From assembly GCF_022387135.1 (NCBI RefSeq), contig NZ_CP092462.1:2604001-2668000 (forward strand): a stretch of DNA of 64,000 nt. The letters run 5' to 3'. Positions 7,801-14,655 of the stretch are shown piece by piece. The notes below the pieces were generated by a model. It made no database searches and was not told the DNA's origin. It saw only the letters and a list, made by a program, of their open reading frames with translations. The position numbers and the translations under genes were made by a program. Each line of letters starts with the position of its first letter. The stretch's first letter is position 1. Source of the stretch: Comamonas sp. B21-038. Lineage in GTDB: Bacteria; Pseudomonadota; Gammaproteobacteria; Burkholderiales; Burkholderiaceae_C.

Positions 7801-10586
7801 TCAGCGCCGTTGTTCACGAAGTCAGCGAAGCCTTGACGGAAGATGTCGTTGTATTTCTCGGCGTTCTGCAGCGCATACTCTTCTTGTATCTTGCCGATAG
7901 CAATCTGGGTGTCCACCTCGGACTTCTCCCAGATCAGCTTGCGCCGCGCCGCCTTCTCGCGCTCGTTGTCATCGCTGTTGTCGCTGTATTTGGTCTTTTC
8001 CACTTCAGCGATCTGCTTGGCAACCTCCAGATCGATCTTGCGAACGGCCAGAATCTTGCGGCGGGCCACTTCATCCATCCCCAAAAGAGAAATTCCCTCC
8101 TGTTGAAGAGCCAACTCTTCTTTGGCGGCGTCCAGCGACTTGCCCATGGTCTCGCTGAATTTCTTGAAGTCCAGCTTCTCCAGGCCTGCAATCACAGCCT
8201 GTTGACTCGCAATCTGTTTGTCCAACGCGGCCATGTACTCAGGATTGGCGATCAAGCCCATGTCGGCTTTCTGCTGCTGCAGCTTAGCCAACGTCATGCG
8301 CTCGATCTCTACCCGGGCCTTGCCATAGACGCTCAACGATGCCTCCAAGCGAGCGGCTTCTTCTGAGGTCGCGTCAGCGCTCTTGTACATGCCCTTGATC
8401 AGAGCATCCTTGGCCTTCATCGACTCTTCGGAGGTCTCATTACTTCGCAGCTGCGCTCCCAGCTCGTCTGCAATCGCCTTGGCGTTTTTAAGCTTGGCGA
8501 CGGTTTTCGCATCGGTCGCTTTCTCCATCTCGGCGGAGATCTTCAGCGACTCGCGCTCGCCAGCATTCAGGTCCTTTGCCGCGAGACCCAGCTCCTGCAG
8601 CTGCTTGCCGTACTGGCGGGCCGCTTCTAGCTGAGCTTCAAGCCCAGACAGACGGGTGTCGCTCATGCTGACGCCGCCAGTCTTGCTCGGGCCTTTCTCC
8701 TTGTACTGGTCGCGCAGGCTGGCCTCGACCTTGGCGAGCTGTTGCGCCAATTCGCTGCGCTTCTTGAGGTCATCCTGAGGGACGAATGACAGCTTATTGT
8801 TGTACTCCTCCCGAGCGGCAGCCAGAGCCCGAGTCAGCTTTTCCGACTTAGTCAGATGCTGGTCGAGCGTTTCCTGCCACTTGATCGAAGCCTGGGTGGC
8901 TTTGGCGGATACCTCTTGCGCTGCGGCGTTCATCTGCTCAGCCGCGGCATTATTCTCAAGCTGCCACTCTTCAGCGCGCAGTGCCTCGATCCGCTCCTGC
9001 ACGCGGCGCTTAGTCTCCGCAGTCACGCGACCGGTTGCAGCTCCGCCCCCAGTCTCGCCCCAGCCCTGCTGATCGATCAGCGAGTTCAGCTCCTTGCGCA
9101 CAGCACCCAGTCGATCATTGATCGTATTGGGGCGGCCCACATTCAGCATTGCATCCCATGCGTCAGCAGCAGCGCCCTTGATGGCGTTCCACGCACGCTC
9201 TAGGTATCCCAGGCTTTCCTTGATGGTCTTGCTGCGATCGCGCATAGCGCTGTCCAGCGCATCCATCGCCACCGCTGAGGCCTGGGCAGACTTGCCTTGA
9301 TCGTTGAGGGCCTTGATCTGCTCGTACACATCAGCTGTGAGGAAATTCATCCCCTCATTGAGCTTGACGACAGCACTTAATGGGTCTTTCTGCAGGTCCG
9401 CAAATTGCTTTGCCGTGTCACCCACTGCCTGGCCGGTGGCCTTTTCCCATTCGATAGCGGTCTGCGCATACTTTCGCAGCTGGTCCGCACCGGTCACACC
9501 AGCCTGTGTGAAGGCCACAAGCGCTGCAGTCGCCTGCGCTTGAGTACCCACAATGGCGTCAATCTGGCGCGCATATTCCGTCAGTTGTGTGGTGGTCACG
9601 CCTGCCGCATTGCCCGACAGGGTGAGTGCCTTCACGAAGGCAATCTGCTCTTGGTGACCTTGATAGTACGCAAGGCCTAGGGTCGCAGCAGCAGCCGCTG
9701 CTACAGTGAAAGGATTCATCAGGCCCAACACATAGCCGCCCAATGCCTTTGCTGCAGCGCCAGCGCCGCCAAACATGTCCTTGAGCTGGCCACCCTGCTG
9801 CAGCAACACGGTAAGCGGCGCCTGGCCGGCCTGCAAGCTCACAACAATATCGGTGAACTGGGCGGGCACGTTGCGCAGCGCGGCATTCATGGCAGCCGCA
9901 CTCATTCCAACCTTCCCCACTCCGCTCTCAGCCTCACGCAGCTTTGCAATCATTGGCGCTGCTTGGGTAGCAACACCCAGTTGCGCTGCCTGCAGCTCCA
10001 GAAGATCGGCACGGGTCTTGCCGATGGCGCTCGACTGCTCGCGTAACGAGTTGAGAAAAGCGCTCTCACTGGCCGCACGCTTTTCAGCGGCCGACATGCG
10101 GTCCAACTCCTGATTCCAGAAGCGCACGTAATCTGCCGACTTCGCAAGCTGCTGTGCTTGGCGGTGCTTCTCAGCAAATACGTTCTGGCGGCCCACCTCC
10201 GCCTCAGCAGCCTTGAAAACCGACAGCTCACTCTCTGCATCGCGCAGAGCCTTGATGTAAGGCTGCAGGCGCGAGGCATCCATGCCCCGCATATCCATCT
10301 TGAGCTCGAAGCTGCCCGAGAGGCTCTTGGCAGCCTGAGCGGCCTGTAAAGTCTCCTCGGTGGCCTTGCGCATGGCAGAAGCGATGCGGCTCTCGGCGCG
10401 GGTGAGCTTTTCCGCTGCATTCTCAGCACCGTCGCCAATGGCGCCCACGCCCTCGGCGGCCTTCTGACCGGCTTGGTTGACCTTGGCGGCCATCTTGTCG
10501 GCGTCATTGCCAATCTGCTGGAAGGTCTGCGAGGCCTCGTTCTCAGCAGCAACAGTGAAGCCGAATTTTTGGTTTTCAGTTGACAT
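4860..10586 (-). CDS. Tail tape measure protein
   Basis: At 1908 residues this is by far the largest prophage gene and sits where tape measure genes are always found, directly after the tail chaperones. The ATG at 10586 is preferred over an in-frame TTG 30 bases upstream because that TTG lies inside a terminator-like hairpin. The N-terminal 250 residues are Ala/Gln/Glu-rich helices. A hydrophobic stretch follows at about 280-305. Long coiled-coil regions run to about 950, Gly/Ala-rich membrane-like segments lie around 960-1130, and a Ser/Gly linker precedes a C-terminal domain with the GTNYVPYDM and IHKGERIIP motifs common in lambda-type tape measures. It sets tail length and helps DNA entry. 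Confidence 0.92.
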   Translation of the reverse strand: MSTENQKFGFTVAAENEASQTFQQIGNDADKMAAKVNQAGQKAAEGVGAIGDGAENAAEKLTRAESRIASAMRKATEETLQAAQAAKSLSGSFELKMDMRGMDASRLQPYIKALRDAESELSVFKAAEAEVGRQNVFAEKHRQAQQLAKSADYVRFWNQELDRMSAAEKRAASESAFLNSLREQSSAIGKTRADLLELQAAQLGVATQAAPMIAKLREAESGVGKVGMSAAAMNAALRNVPAQFTDIVVSLQAGQAPLTVLLQQGGQLKDMFGGAGAAAKALGGYVLGLMNPFTVAAAAAATLGLAYYQGHQEQIAFVKALTLSGNAAGVTTTQLTEYARQIDAIVGTQAQATAALVAFTQAGVTGADQLRKYAQTAIEWEKATGQAVGDTAKQFADLQKDPLSAVVKLNEGMNFLTADVYEQIKALNDQGKSAQASAVAMDALDSAMRDRSKTIKESLGYLERAWNAIKGAAADAWDAMLNVGRPNTINDRLGAVRKELNSLIDQQGWGETGGGAATGRVTAETKRRVQERIEALRAEEWQLENNAAAEQMNAAAQEVSAKATQASIKWQETLDQHLTKSEKLTRALAAAREEYNNKLSFVPQDDLKKRSELAQQLAKVEASLRDQYKEKGPSKTGGVSMSDTRLSGLEAQLEAARQYGKQLQELGLAAKDLNAGERESLKISAEMEKATDAKTVAKLKNAKAIADELGAQLRSNETSEESMKAKDALIKGMYKSADATSEEAARLEASLSVYGKARVEIERMTLAKLQQQKADMGLIANPEYMAALDKQIASQQAVIAGLEKLDFKKFSETMGKSLDAAKEELALQQEGISLLGMDEVARRKILAVRKIDLEVAKQIAEVEKTKYSDNSDDNEREKAARRKLIWEKSEVDTQIAIGKIQEEYALQNAEKYNDIFRQGFADFVNNGADGLKAFGKSLKTTILTSASDALYQAFAQKFVMNIAANVTGLIGAGAGFLASLFGGGSEGSAGGNVGNLISAGSTGYSLYSGQGLVGQGSRYLANLAGWGTEAAPAAGYAAPAGAGFAEGAGGAAIPEASWASSASEWVAAGGWVMAVPLIAAYLGGMFKEEKQVGSGITGELGGDLYGYQLMRESGSLFGGPKYRYLVAEKEIEKSKAEIERLKKEIADNPNDARNAYRERQIQQQYSRLDMLSQYDGAIEGSKGPIKVLQDAFKGMREDTASRADSLGLDGDAIRAMKVTLGLDEIHPDTGGKGLNLTGLSQEEASAKVQQALAEANEELARSVLGKWEEQTREVARMQWDRVELPSDGDTQQYGMVGREVTETITEQVFVMSEYVRAGETAVQALTRLSDSLFSVNSVFDMLGLTLMDTSLAGADMASDIIDAFGGADKFSAATGNYYDKFYTDQEKVKNQTRLLNDQLKKLGIETMPASREAFKEYINGIDKSTEEGQKLFASLLGLVDVFDMIYTSAENIASLKGDLQIQLLRAKGNDAEATRLERAKQIKELEKFNDPELVKLQVEIWDTEDKAKADEAAKTLAQQNLQAAISREKEYWNQFAADAKDAFTKASSYVDLFKGSAKSLRASVDDMANSQAAAGMVYIEQALENARRGLGFGDYDQTQSAINAATGGLVMDNYATQAELDYDKKVLAGQLDELGEFAELAKTDAQKQIDLATSQLKRLDDIQTFWQTFGEDQVDATLSVTDAVNALYKLLDPKEQERIKKEEAAKAGLGGAVTPTGSGSGGGSGAALGGTVSGTVGRRVIGFTADGRAMWSDGTVEKYAAGQSEYDGHLMIGSGNLTAEQWAAMQAGQNVYGSGWDWDAKQGLWVKRKSFAVGTNYVPYDMTANIHKGERIIPAAENRALMEAVHGQSRGPDTAAGAARVEAILLRVEAVVVSVNEHARKLSDNLDRVTNGGSVITAEVVNRIRVQQ

Positions 10587-10601
10587 GCTGCGCCACCAAT
10601 A

Positions 10602-10626
10602 GAAAAGGCCCGCCAAAAGGCGAGCC
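10602..10626 (-). terminator. Terminator-like hairpin just upstream of the tape measure gene
   Basis: On the minus strand GGCTCGCC - TTTT - GGCGGGCC is followed by TTTTC, an almost perfect stem with a U-rich tail. It sits between the tail chaperone stop (10674) and the tape measure ATG (10586), inside what should be one late transcript. Confidence 0.55.
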
Positions 10627-10673
10627 CAAAATGAAAAGACGCCTTGATGGCGTCACACCTAATCGCGAGAAGC

Positions 10674-11021
10674 CTAGGCCTTGGCCCGCTTCTTCTCTTC
10701 AGCCTCACGCTCTTCCATCCAGATGGACAGAACTTCAGCCTCGATCACCCGGATGCCGTCAAACAGGTCTTGATGCTCGTCTGGCGGCAAGCCCATGCGG
10801 TCGAGTCGGTAGAACAGCACGTTGTAGTCCAGAGCATAGGCACCGACTGCGCCAGCACGCCACTGGTTGCGGATTTGCTCCCAGAGGCTCCAAACTGGCT
10901 CAGTCTCCGGCCAGAGCAGCACGATGTCTTTCGCATAGTCTGACCGTTTCATGCCGAAGGCCGCCATCTCTGCATCGCTGGGCGGCGCTTCGTACTTCGC
11001 CCGGGCTACGCTTCGGAGTTT
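10674..11021 (-). CDS. Tail assembly chaperone extension (GT-type, made by -1 frameshift)
   Basis: This 115-codon frame has no convincing start of its own and overlaps the end of the upstream chaperone gene. It is entered by a -1 shift at the heptamer GGGAAAC (11018-11024), giving a fusion of about 241 residues. The content (about 10 acidic residues followed by helices, a WPETEPVWSLW segment and a lysine-rich end) fits the DUF1799 type of tail assembly chaperone that follows gpG-like proteins. In lambda the G and GT products recruit tail tube protein to the tape measure. Independent initiation at an internal ATG is possible but would give a much shorter protein. Confidence 0.75.
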   Translation of the reverse strand, partial: KLRSVARAKYEAPPSDAEMAAFGMKRSDYAKDIVLLWPETEPVWSLWEQIRNQWRAGAVGAYALDYNVLFYRLDRMGLPPDEHQDLFDGIRVIEAEVLSIWMEEREAEEKKRAKA

Positions 11022-11398
11022 CCCAGGTAGCCCTCGGTGCAAGCTGCACGGTAGGCGCCCCACAGCGCGGCGCCGGCGGCTGGCTCTTCGTTGAAAAGCT
11101 GCGCCAGGTTGTCCTGGGTCAGCTCGATGTCCTCCAGATTCCAGCCTTTGAGGAATTCCAGTGCCCGGGCAGCATTGGATGCCATGCCCTTGACGGCCAG
11201 GCTCTCAAAGGTGATCTTCTCGCCGTCCGTGCCGACTTCTGGCTTGGCCTCGGCGTTCTCATCCAGGAACTTGGCAAACTCCTGGCGGGTGCGGTATTTG
11301 AACTGGCAAGAGACCTTGGCCTTCTCGCCGCTCATCAGCGGGATGTCAACGAATGCGGTGATGGTTTCGGGGCGCTTGCCCAGTACGATTTTTGCCAT
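11006..11398 (-). CDS. Tail assembly chaperone (gpG-like)
   Basis: A 130-residue protein between the tail tube and tape measure genes, which is the fixed position of the lambda gpG chaperone. It has a beta-rich N-terminal half, an Ala/Glu-rich helical centre and an acidic C-terminal helix. It ends five codons after a GGGAAAC slippery sequence, so a fraction of ribosomes should shift and add the downstream frame. The short product keeps tape measure protein soluble during tail assembly in lambda; the same job is inferred here. Confidence 0.8.
   Translation of the reverse strand: MAKIVLGKRPETITAFVDIPLMSGEKAKVSCQFKYRTRQEFAKFLDENAEAKPEVGTDGEKITFESLAVKGMASNAARALEFLKGWNLEDIELTQDNLAQLFNEEPAAGAALWGAYRAACTEGYLGNSEA
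11018..11024 (-). other. Programmed -1 frameshift heptamer GGGAAAC
   Basis: Read on the minus strand in the frame of the upstream gene the site is G GGA AAC, the standard X XXY YYZ form. Both tRNAs can re-pair one base back on GGG AAA. The zero-frame stop TAG lies only four codons beyond AAC (11006-11008), and the -1 frame stays open to 10674. Lambda uses GGGAAAG at the equivalent place. Confidence 0.8.
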
Positions 11399-11438
11399 GA
11401 TGTGTTCTTTTCAGTGGAGAGGAAAGATAAAGCCCGTG

Positions 11439-11478
11439 CCCAGCCGCCCGCCCCACTGAAAGGAGCGAAGCGGCTGGG
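11439..11478. other. Inverted repeat between tail tube and chaperone genes
   Basis: CCCAGCCGC (11439-11447) and GCGGCTGGG (11470-11478) form a perfect 9-bp stem with a 22-base loop in the 100-base gap 11399-11501. It has no U-tract, so it may be an mRNA-stabilising or processing structure rather than a terminator. Confidence 0.45.
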
Positions 11479-11501
11479 TCGGTGCAGAGGGTTGATGCCG
11501 C

Positions 11502-12143
11502 TTAGTAGCGGACTGGGCGACCGTTCAGGGAGAAAGTCGCAGTCACCTGCATCACTTGGCCCTTGGACAGGGTTGGGGTCTCGTTGAACGAAACGTAGCC
11601 GTTGTAGAGGATCGCCGATCCATCGGGCAGAGTTACTTTCAGCGCGCGAATGTCGCGGCGTTCACCTGCGAGCTTGAGCGCCTGGTAACCGGCCAGGGTT
11701 GGGTCATCACCAATGCCCAGGGTGATGGACTGGGCGCTGGTCACAGTCGGCAACTGGCGCTCGAAGTCGTCTTCCAGGAATGAGCCCGTCCAGAACTGCT
11801 GATCACCGCCAGAGGTCTGGAAGTCCAGAATCTGGGAGATCTGCGTCCAGGCCGTGATCTCGCGCAATGTGCTGCCGGTGGGGCCTGCAGGGAAGCGGTT
11901 CAGATCGGTAGTGTCAGCACCAACCATTTCGAGCGAATTGGCCGCGACATTGCCCGCCTTCCAGATACGCTCACTGACCTTTTGCCAAGGCGTCTTGAAC
12001 TCGAAAAACGAGTTGTTGGGCACTCCGTGCGCCGCCGAGGTCAGCACCGCAGGGTTTGCGTTGGAGATGGCCGTCACGGACTTGACGGCGCCGTAAGCGG
12101 TAGCGATTGCGACGGTCGAGCCGTCAGGGAGACGAATAGCCAT
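11502..12143 (-). CDS. Major tail tube protein
   Basis: The ATG at 12143 has a GAAAGG ribosome site seven bases upstream; longer in-frame extensions enter a terminator-like region. The 213-residue product is beta-rich with a long polar loop and an SKGQVMQVTATFSLNG C-terminal strand typical of lambda gpV-like and HK97-like tail tube subunits. It lies between the tail terminator-like DUF3168 gene and the gpG-like chaperone, as expected for tail tube genes of long non-contractile tails. It should form the hexameric rings of the tail. Confidence 0.8.
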   Translation of the reverse strand: MAIRLPDGSTVAIATAYGAVKSVTAISNANPAVLTSAAHGVPNNSFFEFKTPWQKVSERIWKAGNVAANSLEMVGADTTDLNRFPAGPTGSTLREITAWTQISQILDFQTSGGDQQFWTGSFLEDDFERQLPTVTSAQSITLGIGDDPTLAGYQALKLAGERRDIRALKVTLPDGSAILYNGYVSFNETPTLSKGQVMQVTATFSLNGRPVRY

Positions 12144-12216
12144 AATTGGGCCTTTCAAGAACGAAAAATCCCGCTCGGCCATTGCTTTGCGGGTGGGATC
12201 AGCCCATGACGGGCAC

Positions 12217-12236
12217 AAAAAACCGGCCTAAGCCGG
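12217..12236 (-). terminator. Terminator-like hairpin upstream of tail tube gene
   Basis: CCGGC - TTAG - GCCGG followed by six T residues on the minus strand, in the gap between the DUF3168 gene (ends 12252) and the tail tube ATG (12143). Confidence 0.6.
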
Positions 12237-12251
12237 AGTCTGGGTGGGTTG

Positions 12252-12605
12252 CTATCGCTTCCCGGTTATGGAGTAAGACTGCAGGTAGCCTGCAACGTCG
12301 TCCGCATCATCAAGCGCGGTAATGGGCTCGGACAATGGACTGGCGGCAAACTTGTCGGTCGCTGCCAGCACGGCGGCCTGAGCGGCCTGCAGGAGCCGCA
12401 GCGCATCCAGGCCGGTGCTGTCATAGGCATTGATCTGGATCTGCGCATTGCGCTTGTCTCCCTGGTTGTTGTCCAAGAAGATGATCGGATCGCCGCCGAG
12501 GTGCTGCCAGGTGATGTATTGCCCCTTGGTGCCCGATGGCGCAACGCGCATGAACACCTGGGGGCAAACCGTCTTCAAGACGGCCTGCAGATCAATTTCA
12601 AGCAC
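12252..12605 (-). CDS. DUF3168-type tail completion / tail terminator protein
   Basis: This 117-residue protein has the layout of the DUF3168 family, small head-tail or tail-end proteins of siphophages. It has an N-terminal amphipathic helix, a PSGTKGQYITW strand region, a conserved DNNQGDKRNAQIQI strand and a long C-terminal helix. Family members cap the tail tube and bind the head connector. It lies three bases after the HK97 gp10-like gene and before the tail tube gene, in the standard order. Confidence 0.75.
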   Translation of the reverse strand: MLEIDLQAVLKTVCPQVFMRVAPSGTKGQYITWQHLGGDPIIFLDNNQGDKRNAQIQINAYDSTGLDALRLLQAAQAAVLAATDKFAASPLSEPITALDDADDVAGYLQSYSITGKR

Positions 12606-12608
12606 TTT

Positions 12609-13205
12609 TTACCCCTTCCTGATGCGTGCGATAAGCGTCTCTTGCGCCGCAGCCAAGGCCGCCGGCATGGCGCTCGATGCGCTGCGCATGAACGCGGTCG
12701 CAGGATGCTGCTTAGGGCCGCCTGGCCGCAGAACGTAATAGGCATCCTTCTCTGCAAGCGATGCCCGGCGTTTGGGTTTGGGCGTGCCAACCTTTTCAGG
12801 TCGAACAAGCGTCACCCATTGCCCTCGCTTGTTTGTGATGGCGACATACCGCTGCGTCCAGCCGTACTCAAGCAGGTGGCCATGCGGCGCCTTCTTGTGG
12901 TTCCAGCTGATGTGATATTCGGCGCGATGGCCAGTCTTGGACTTCTCCGGGCTGAAGGCCTGGTAGATAGACCGGTCCAGATTGCCAGTCACCTTACCGA
13001 TGCCCTGCACGTTGAGCTTCACACGGTCGTACACCACCTGGGCCGCCGCTTGCGCAGCTGGCCGAATGGCTTCCTTCACCCCATCATCGAGCTGCTGCAA
13101 ATATTGCTTTAGCCCGGAGGTGTCCAAATCCATGGAGAAGGTGTTGCGCCCGCCAAGTTTGCGCTGACCGTTGCGGCTGAGCGTTGTATCGCTACGGCGC
13201 ACCAT
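12609..13205 (-). CDS. HK97 gp10-like head-tail joining protein
   Basis: A 198-residue protein whose central part (HLLEYGWTQRYVAITNK, and the later AFMRSA) matches the HK97 gp10 family, where residues around HLLEYG and PATAFMRSA are conserved. It is rich in Lys and Arg, as usual for connector proteins contacting DNA or the portal complex. The ATG at 13205 comes one base after the preceding stop; an ATG at 13133 is an alternative start without a better ribosome site. It should join head and tail during assembly. Confidence 0.75.
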   Translation of the reverse strand: MVRRSDTTLSRNGQRKLGGRNTFSMDLDTSGLKQYLQQLDDGVKEAIRPAAQAAAQVVYDRVKLNVQGIGKVTGNLDRSIYQAFSPEKSKTGHRAEYHISWNHKKAPHGHLLEYGWTQRYVAITNKRGQWVTLVRPEKVGTPKPKRRASLAEKDAYYVLRPGGPKQHPATAFMRSASSAMPAALAAAQETLIARIRKG

Positions 13206-13206
13206 G

Positions 13207-13527
13207 TCACACCACCAGTTTGCATGACAGATCAGTGAACTTGCGATCCAGGCCTGGCAACACCGCCTCAATGTCGTAGTTCTGGCCCAGGTGGACCATA
13301 CGCATGCCAGCGTTGACATCGGTTCGCCAGCGGATGCGCGCCGAGGCCTTGACCACCGAGGTGTCAGCGCCTGAGCGAATGGACTCAACGCCGGACGGGT
13401 GCCGCACATAAGCCCAGAGGGTGGCGAAGTCCTCCCATGCCTCAGGCAAGGGCTCACCCACCTCGTTAGCACCGCCAGTGCGGCGCTGGATCGTAACGCG
13501 GTCGCGAAGTTGGCCAATGGTTGTCAT
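13207..13527 (-). CDS. Head closure / head-tail adaptor protein
   Basis: The 106-residue product starts at 13527, where a GAGGAA ribosome site is well placed; in-frame sequence upstream lies inside the previous gene. It reads as a SPP1 gp16-like head closure protein: an N-terminal RDRVTIQRR strand, a central WEDFATLWAYVR strand, and a C-terminal pair of strands with GQNYDIEAV. These proteins plug the connector after DNA packaging. The neighbours (gp6-like connector upstream, gp10-like downstream) give the canonical order. Confidence 0.8.
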   Translation of the reverse strand: MTTIGQLRDRVTIQRRTGGANEVGEPLPEAWEDFATLWAYVRHPSGVESIRSGADTSVVKASARIRWRTDVNAGMRMVHLGQNYDIEAVLPGLDRKFTDLSCKLVV

Positions 13528-13534
13528 CGATTCC

Positions 13535-13885
13535 TCACGCAATAGTGGGTTTTCGCAACGAATACAGCAAGGCCGTAGCACCTCGGGGAAGTGGGTATCC
13601 ATGGCCGGTTTTCACCGCCTGCTCCATCGATCCGTCTCGGTCCTCATAGAACCATCCCACAGTGAGCAAAATGGCCTGCTGCACCCGGCGAGCGCCGCGA
13701 ACAACCTGGCCATCCTCTCCCGTTTTAGGCTCTCCATCCGCATCAAACAGATCACTCGCAGGAACGCTGATGTAATCCAACACCGCATCCGTGGCCGCAT
13801 CAATCTTCATATGCAGGTCAGCATCATCATCGTTTGTGTCGCTGCGCAAATGCTCTCGAGCCTGGGTTATCGTTATGATTTCCAT
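13535..13885 (-). CDS. Head-tail connector protein (gp6-like)
   Basis: A 116-residue, mainly helical acidic protein. The phrases ITQAREHLRSD and VQQAILLTVGWFYEDRDG are the two halves of the phage gp6-like head-tail connector family, which forms a ring below the portal. A GGGAGG ribosome site precedes the ATG at 13885; a TTG two codons earlier is in frame but less well placed. The gene starts three bases before the collagen-like gene ends. Confidence 0.85.
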   Translation of the reverse strand: MEIITITQAREHLRSDTNDDDADLHMKIDAATDAVLDYISVPASDLFDADGEPKTGEDGQVVRGARRVQQAILLTVGWFYEDRDGSMEQAVKTGHGYPLPRGATALLYSLRKPTIA

Positions 13886-13887
13886 CG

Positions 13888-14655
13888 TCAACCTCCCAGC
13901 TTGACTGGTGCTGATTTGTCGACTCCATCTCGCCCGTCTCGGCCATCACGCCCCTTCTTGACAGCCAGCGCCCATGCATCCTCATCGGTGCCGGGCTTGG
14001 CGGTCACTGCATCGTGCTTGGCGTGCCAGAGGCTGCCGCCGAAAGTCACACAGTCGCCTTTGTCGTAGCTCTTGGCCTCGGAGTAAATCCCCTGATAGAC
14101 CATGTGCGAGAGCTTGACGGCATGGGTGTACTTCCATGCATCGCCTTCGCGCTGGAACAGAATCTTGAGAGTCCGGCCATCGGCCTGCATCTCAAATGCC
14201 GCGTCTTCTAGCTGGAAGGCATCCAGTCCATCAGCGCCATTCTTGCCATCCGCACCATCGCGCCCGTCGCGTCCATCCTTGGGTATAGGCATCTTGGCAA
14301 TGGCTGCATCCAGCTTGTCGGCTGCTCGGCGCTCGAAATCCAGTTCCCACCGGGCCATCTTCTCGCTCAGCAGCGCGTCGGCGTCCTCGATGGTGAAGCT
14401 CCTGCCATCCACCCCATCCTTTCCGGGCTGGCCATCCTTACCATCTAGGCCGTCACGCCCATCTGTACCGGGTTCACCGTCCTTGCCGTCACGCCCGTCA
14501 GCTCCATCCTTGCCATCTCGGCCAGGTTGGCCAGGCTCTGCAGCCTTGGTGCGCAGCTCCTCCAGCGCTTTGAGGCGTTGAAGCACAGGCGCAAGGGACT
14601 CGGCTACCACCAGGGAGACCACCTCCGCGATTGAATCAAGTTGTTTTGTGTTCAT
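13888..14655 (-). CDS. Collagen-like Gly-X-Y phage protein with a C-terminal binding-module-like domain
   Basis: This 255-residue protein starts with a helical segment (1-38) that could trimerise. A Gly-X-Y tract at about 42-85 is dominated by GKDG, GRDG and GEPG units. A charged helix (87-124), a second Gly-X-Y tract (126-147) and a third short one near 235-248 follow. Between the last two tracts lies a domain with a YSEAKSYDKGDCVTFGGSLW segment that resembles small carbohydrate-binding (CBM5/12-type) modules. Collagen-like triple helices with such modules are known from phage fibres. Its place between portal and connector suggests a head or neck decoration rather than a tail fibre. It overlaps the portal gene by 20 bases. 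Confidence 0.65.
   Translation of the reverse strand: MNTKQLDSIAEVVSLVVAESLAPVLQRLKALEELRTKAAEPGQPGRDGKDGADGRDGKDGEPGTDGRDGLDGKDGQPGKDGVDGRSFTIEDADALLSEKMARWELDFERRAADKLDAAIAKMPIPKDGRDGRDGADGKNGADGLDAFQLEDAAFEMQADGRTLKILFQREGDAWKYTHAVKLSHMVYQGIYSEAKSYDKGDCVTFGGSLWHAKHDAVTAKPGTDEDAWALAVKKGRDGRDGRDGVDKSAPVKLGG

Noticed and set aside
14240-14540. Repetitive DNA in the connector region as a possible CRISPR or satellite array
   Set aside because: The period follows codons for Gly-X-Y tripeptides in a real gene; there are no spacer/repeat units.
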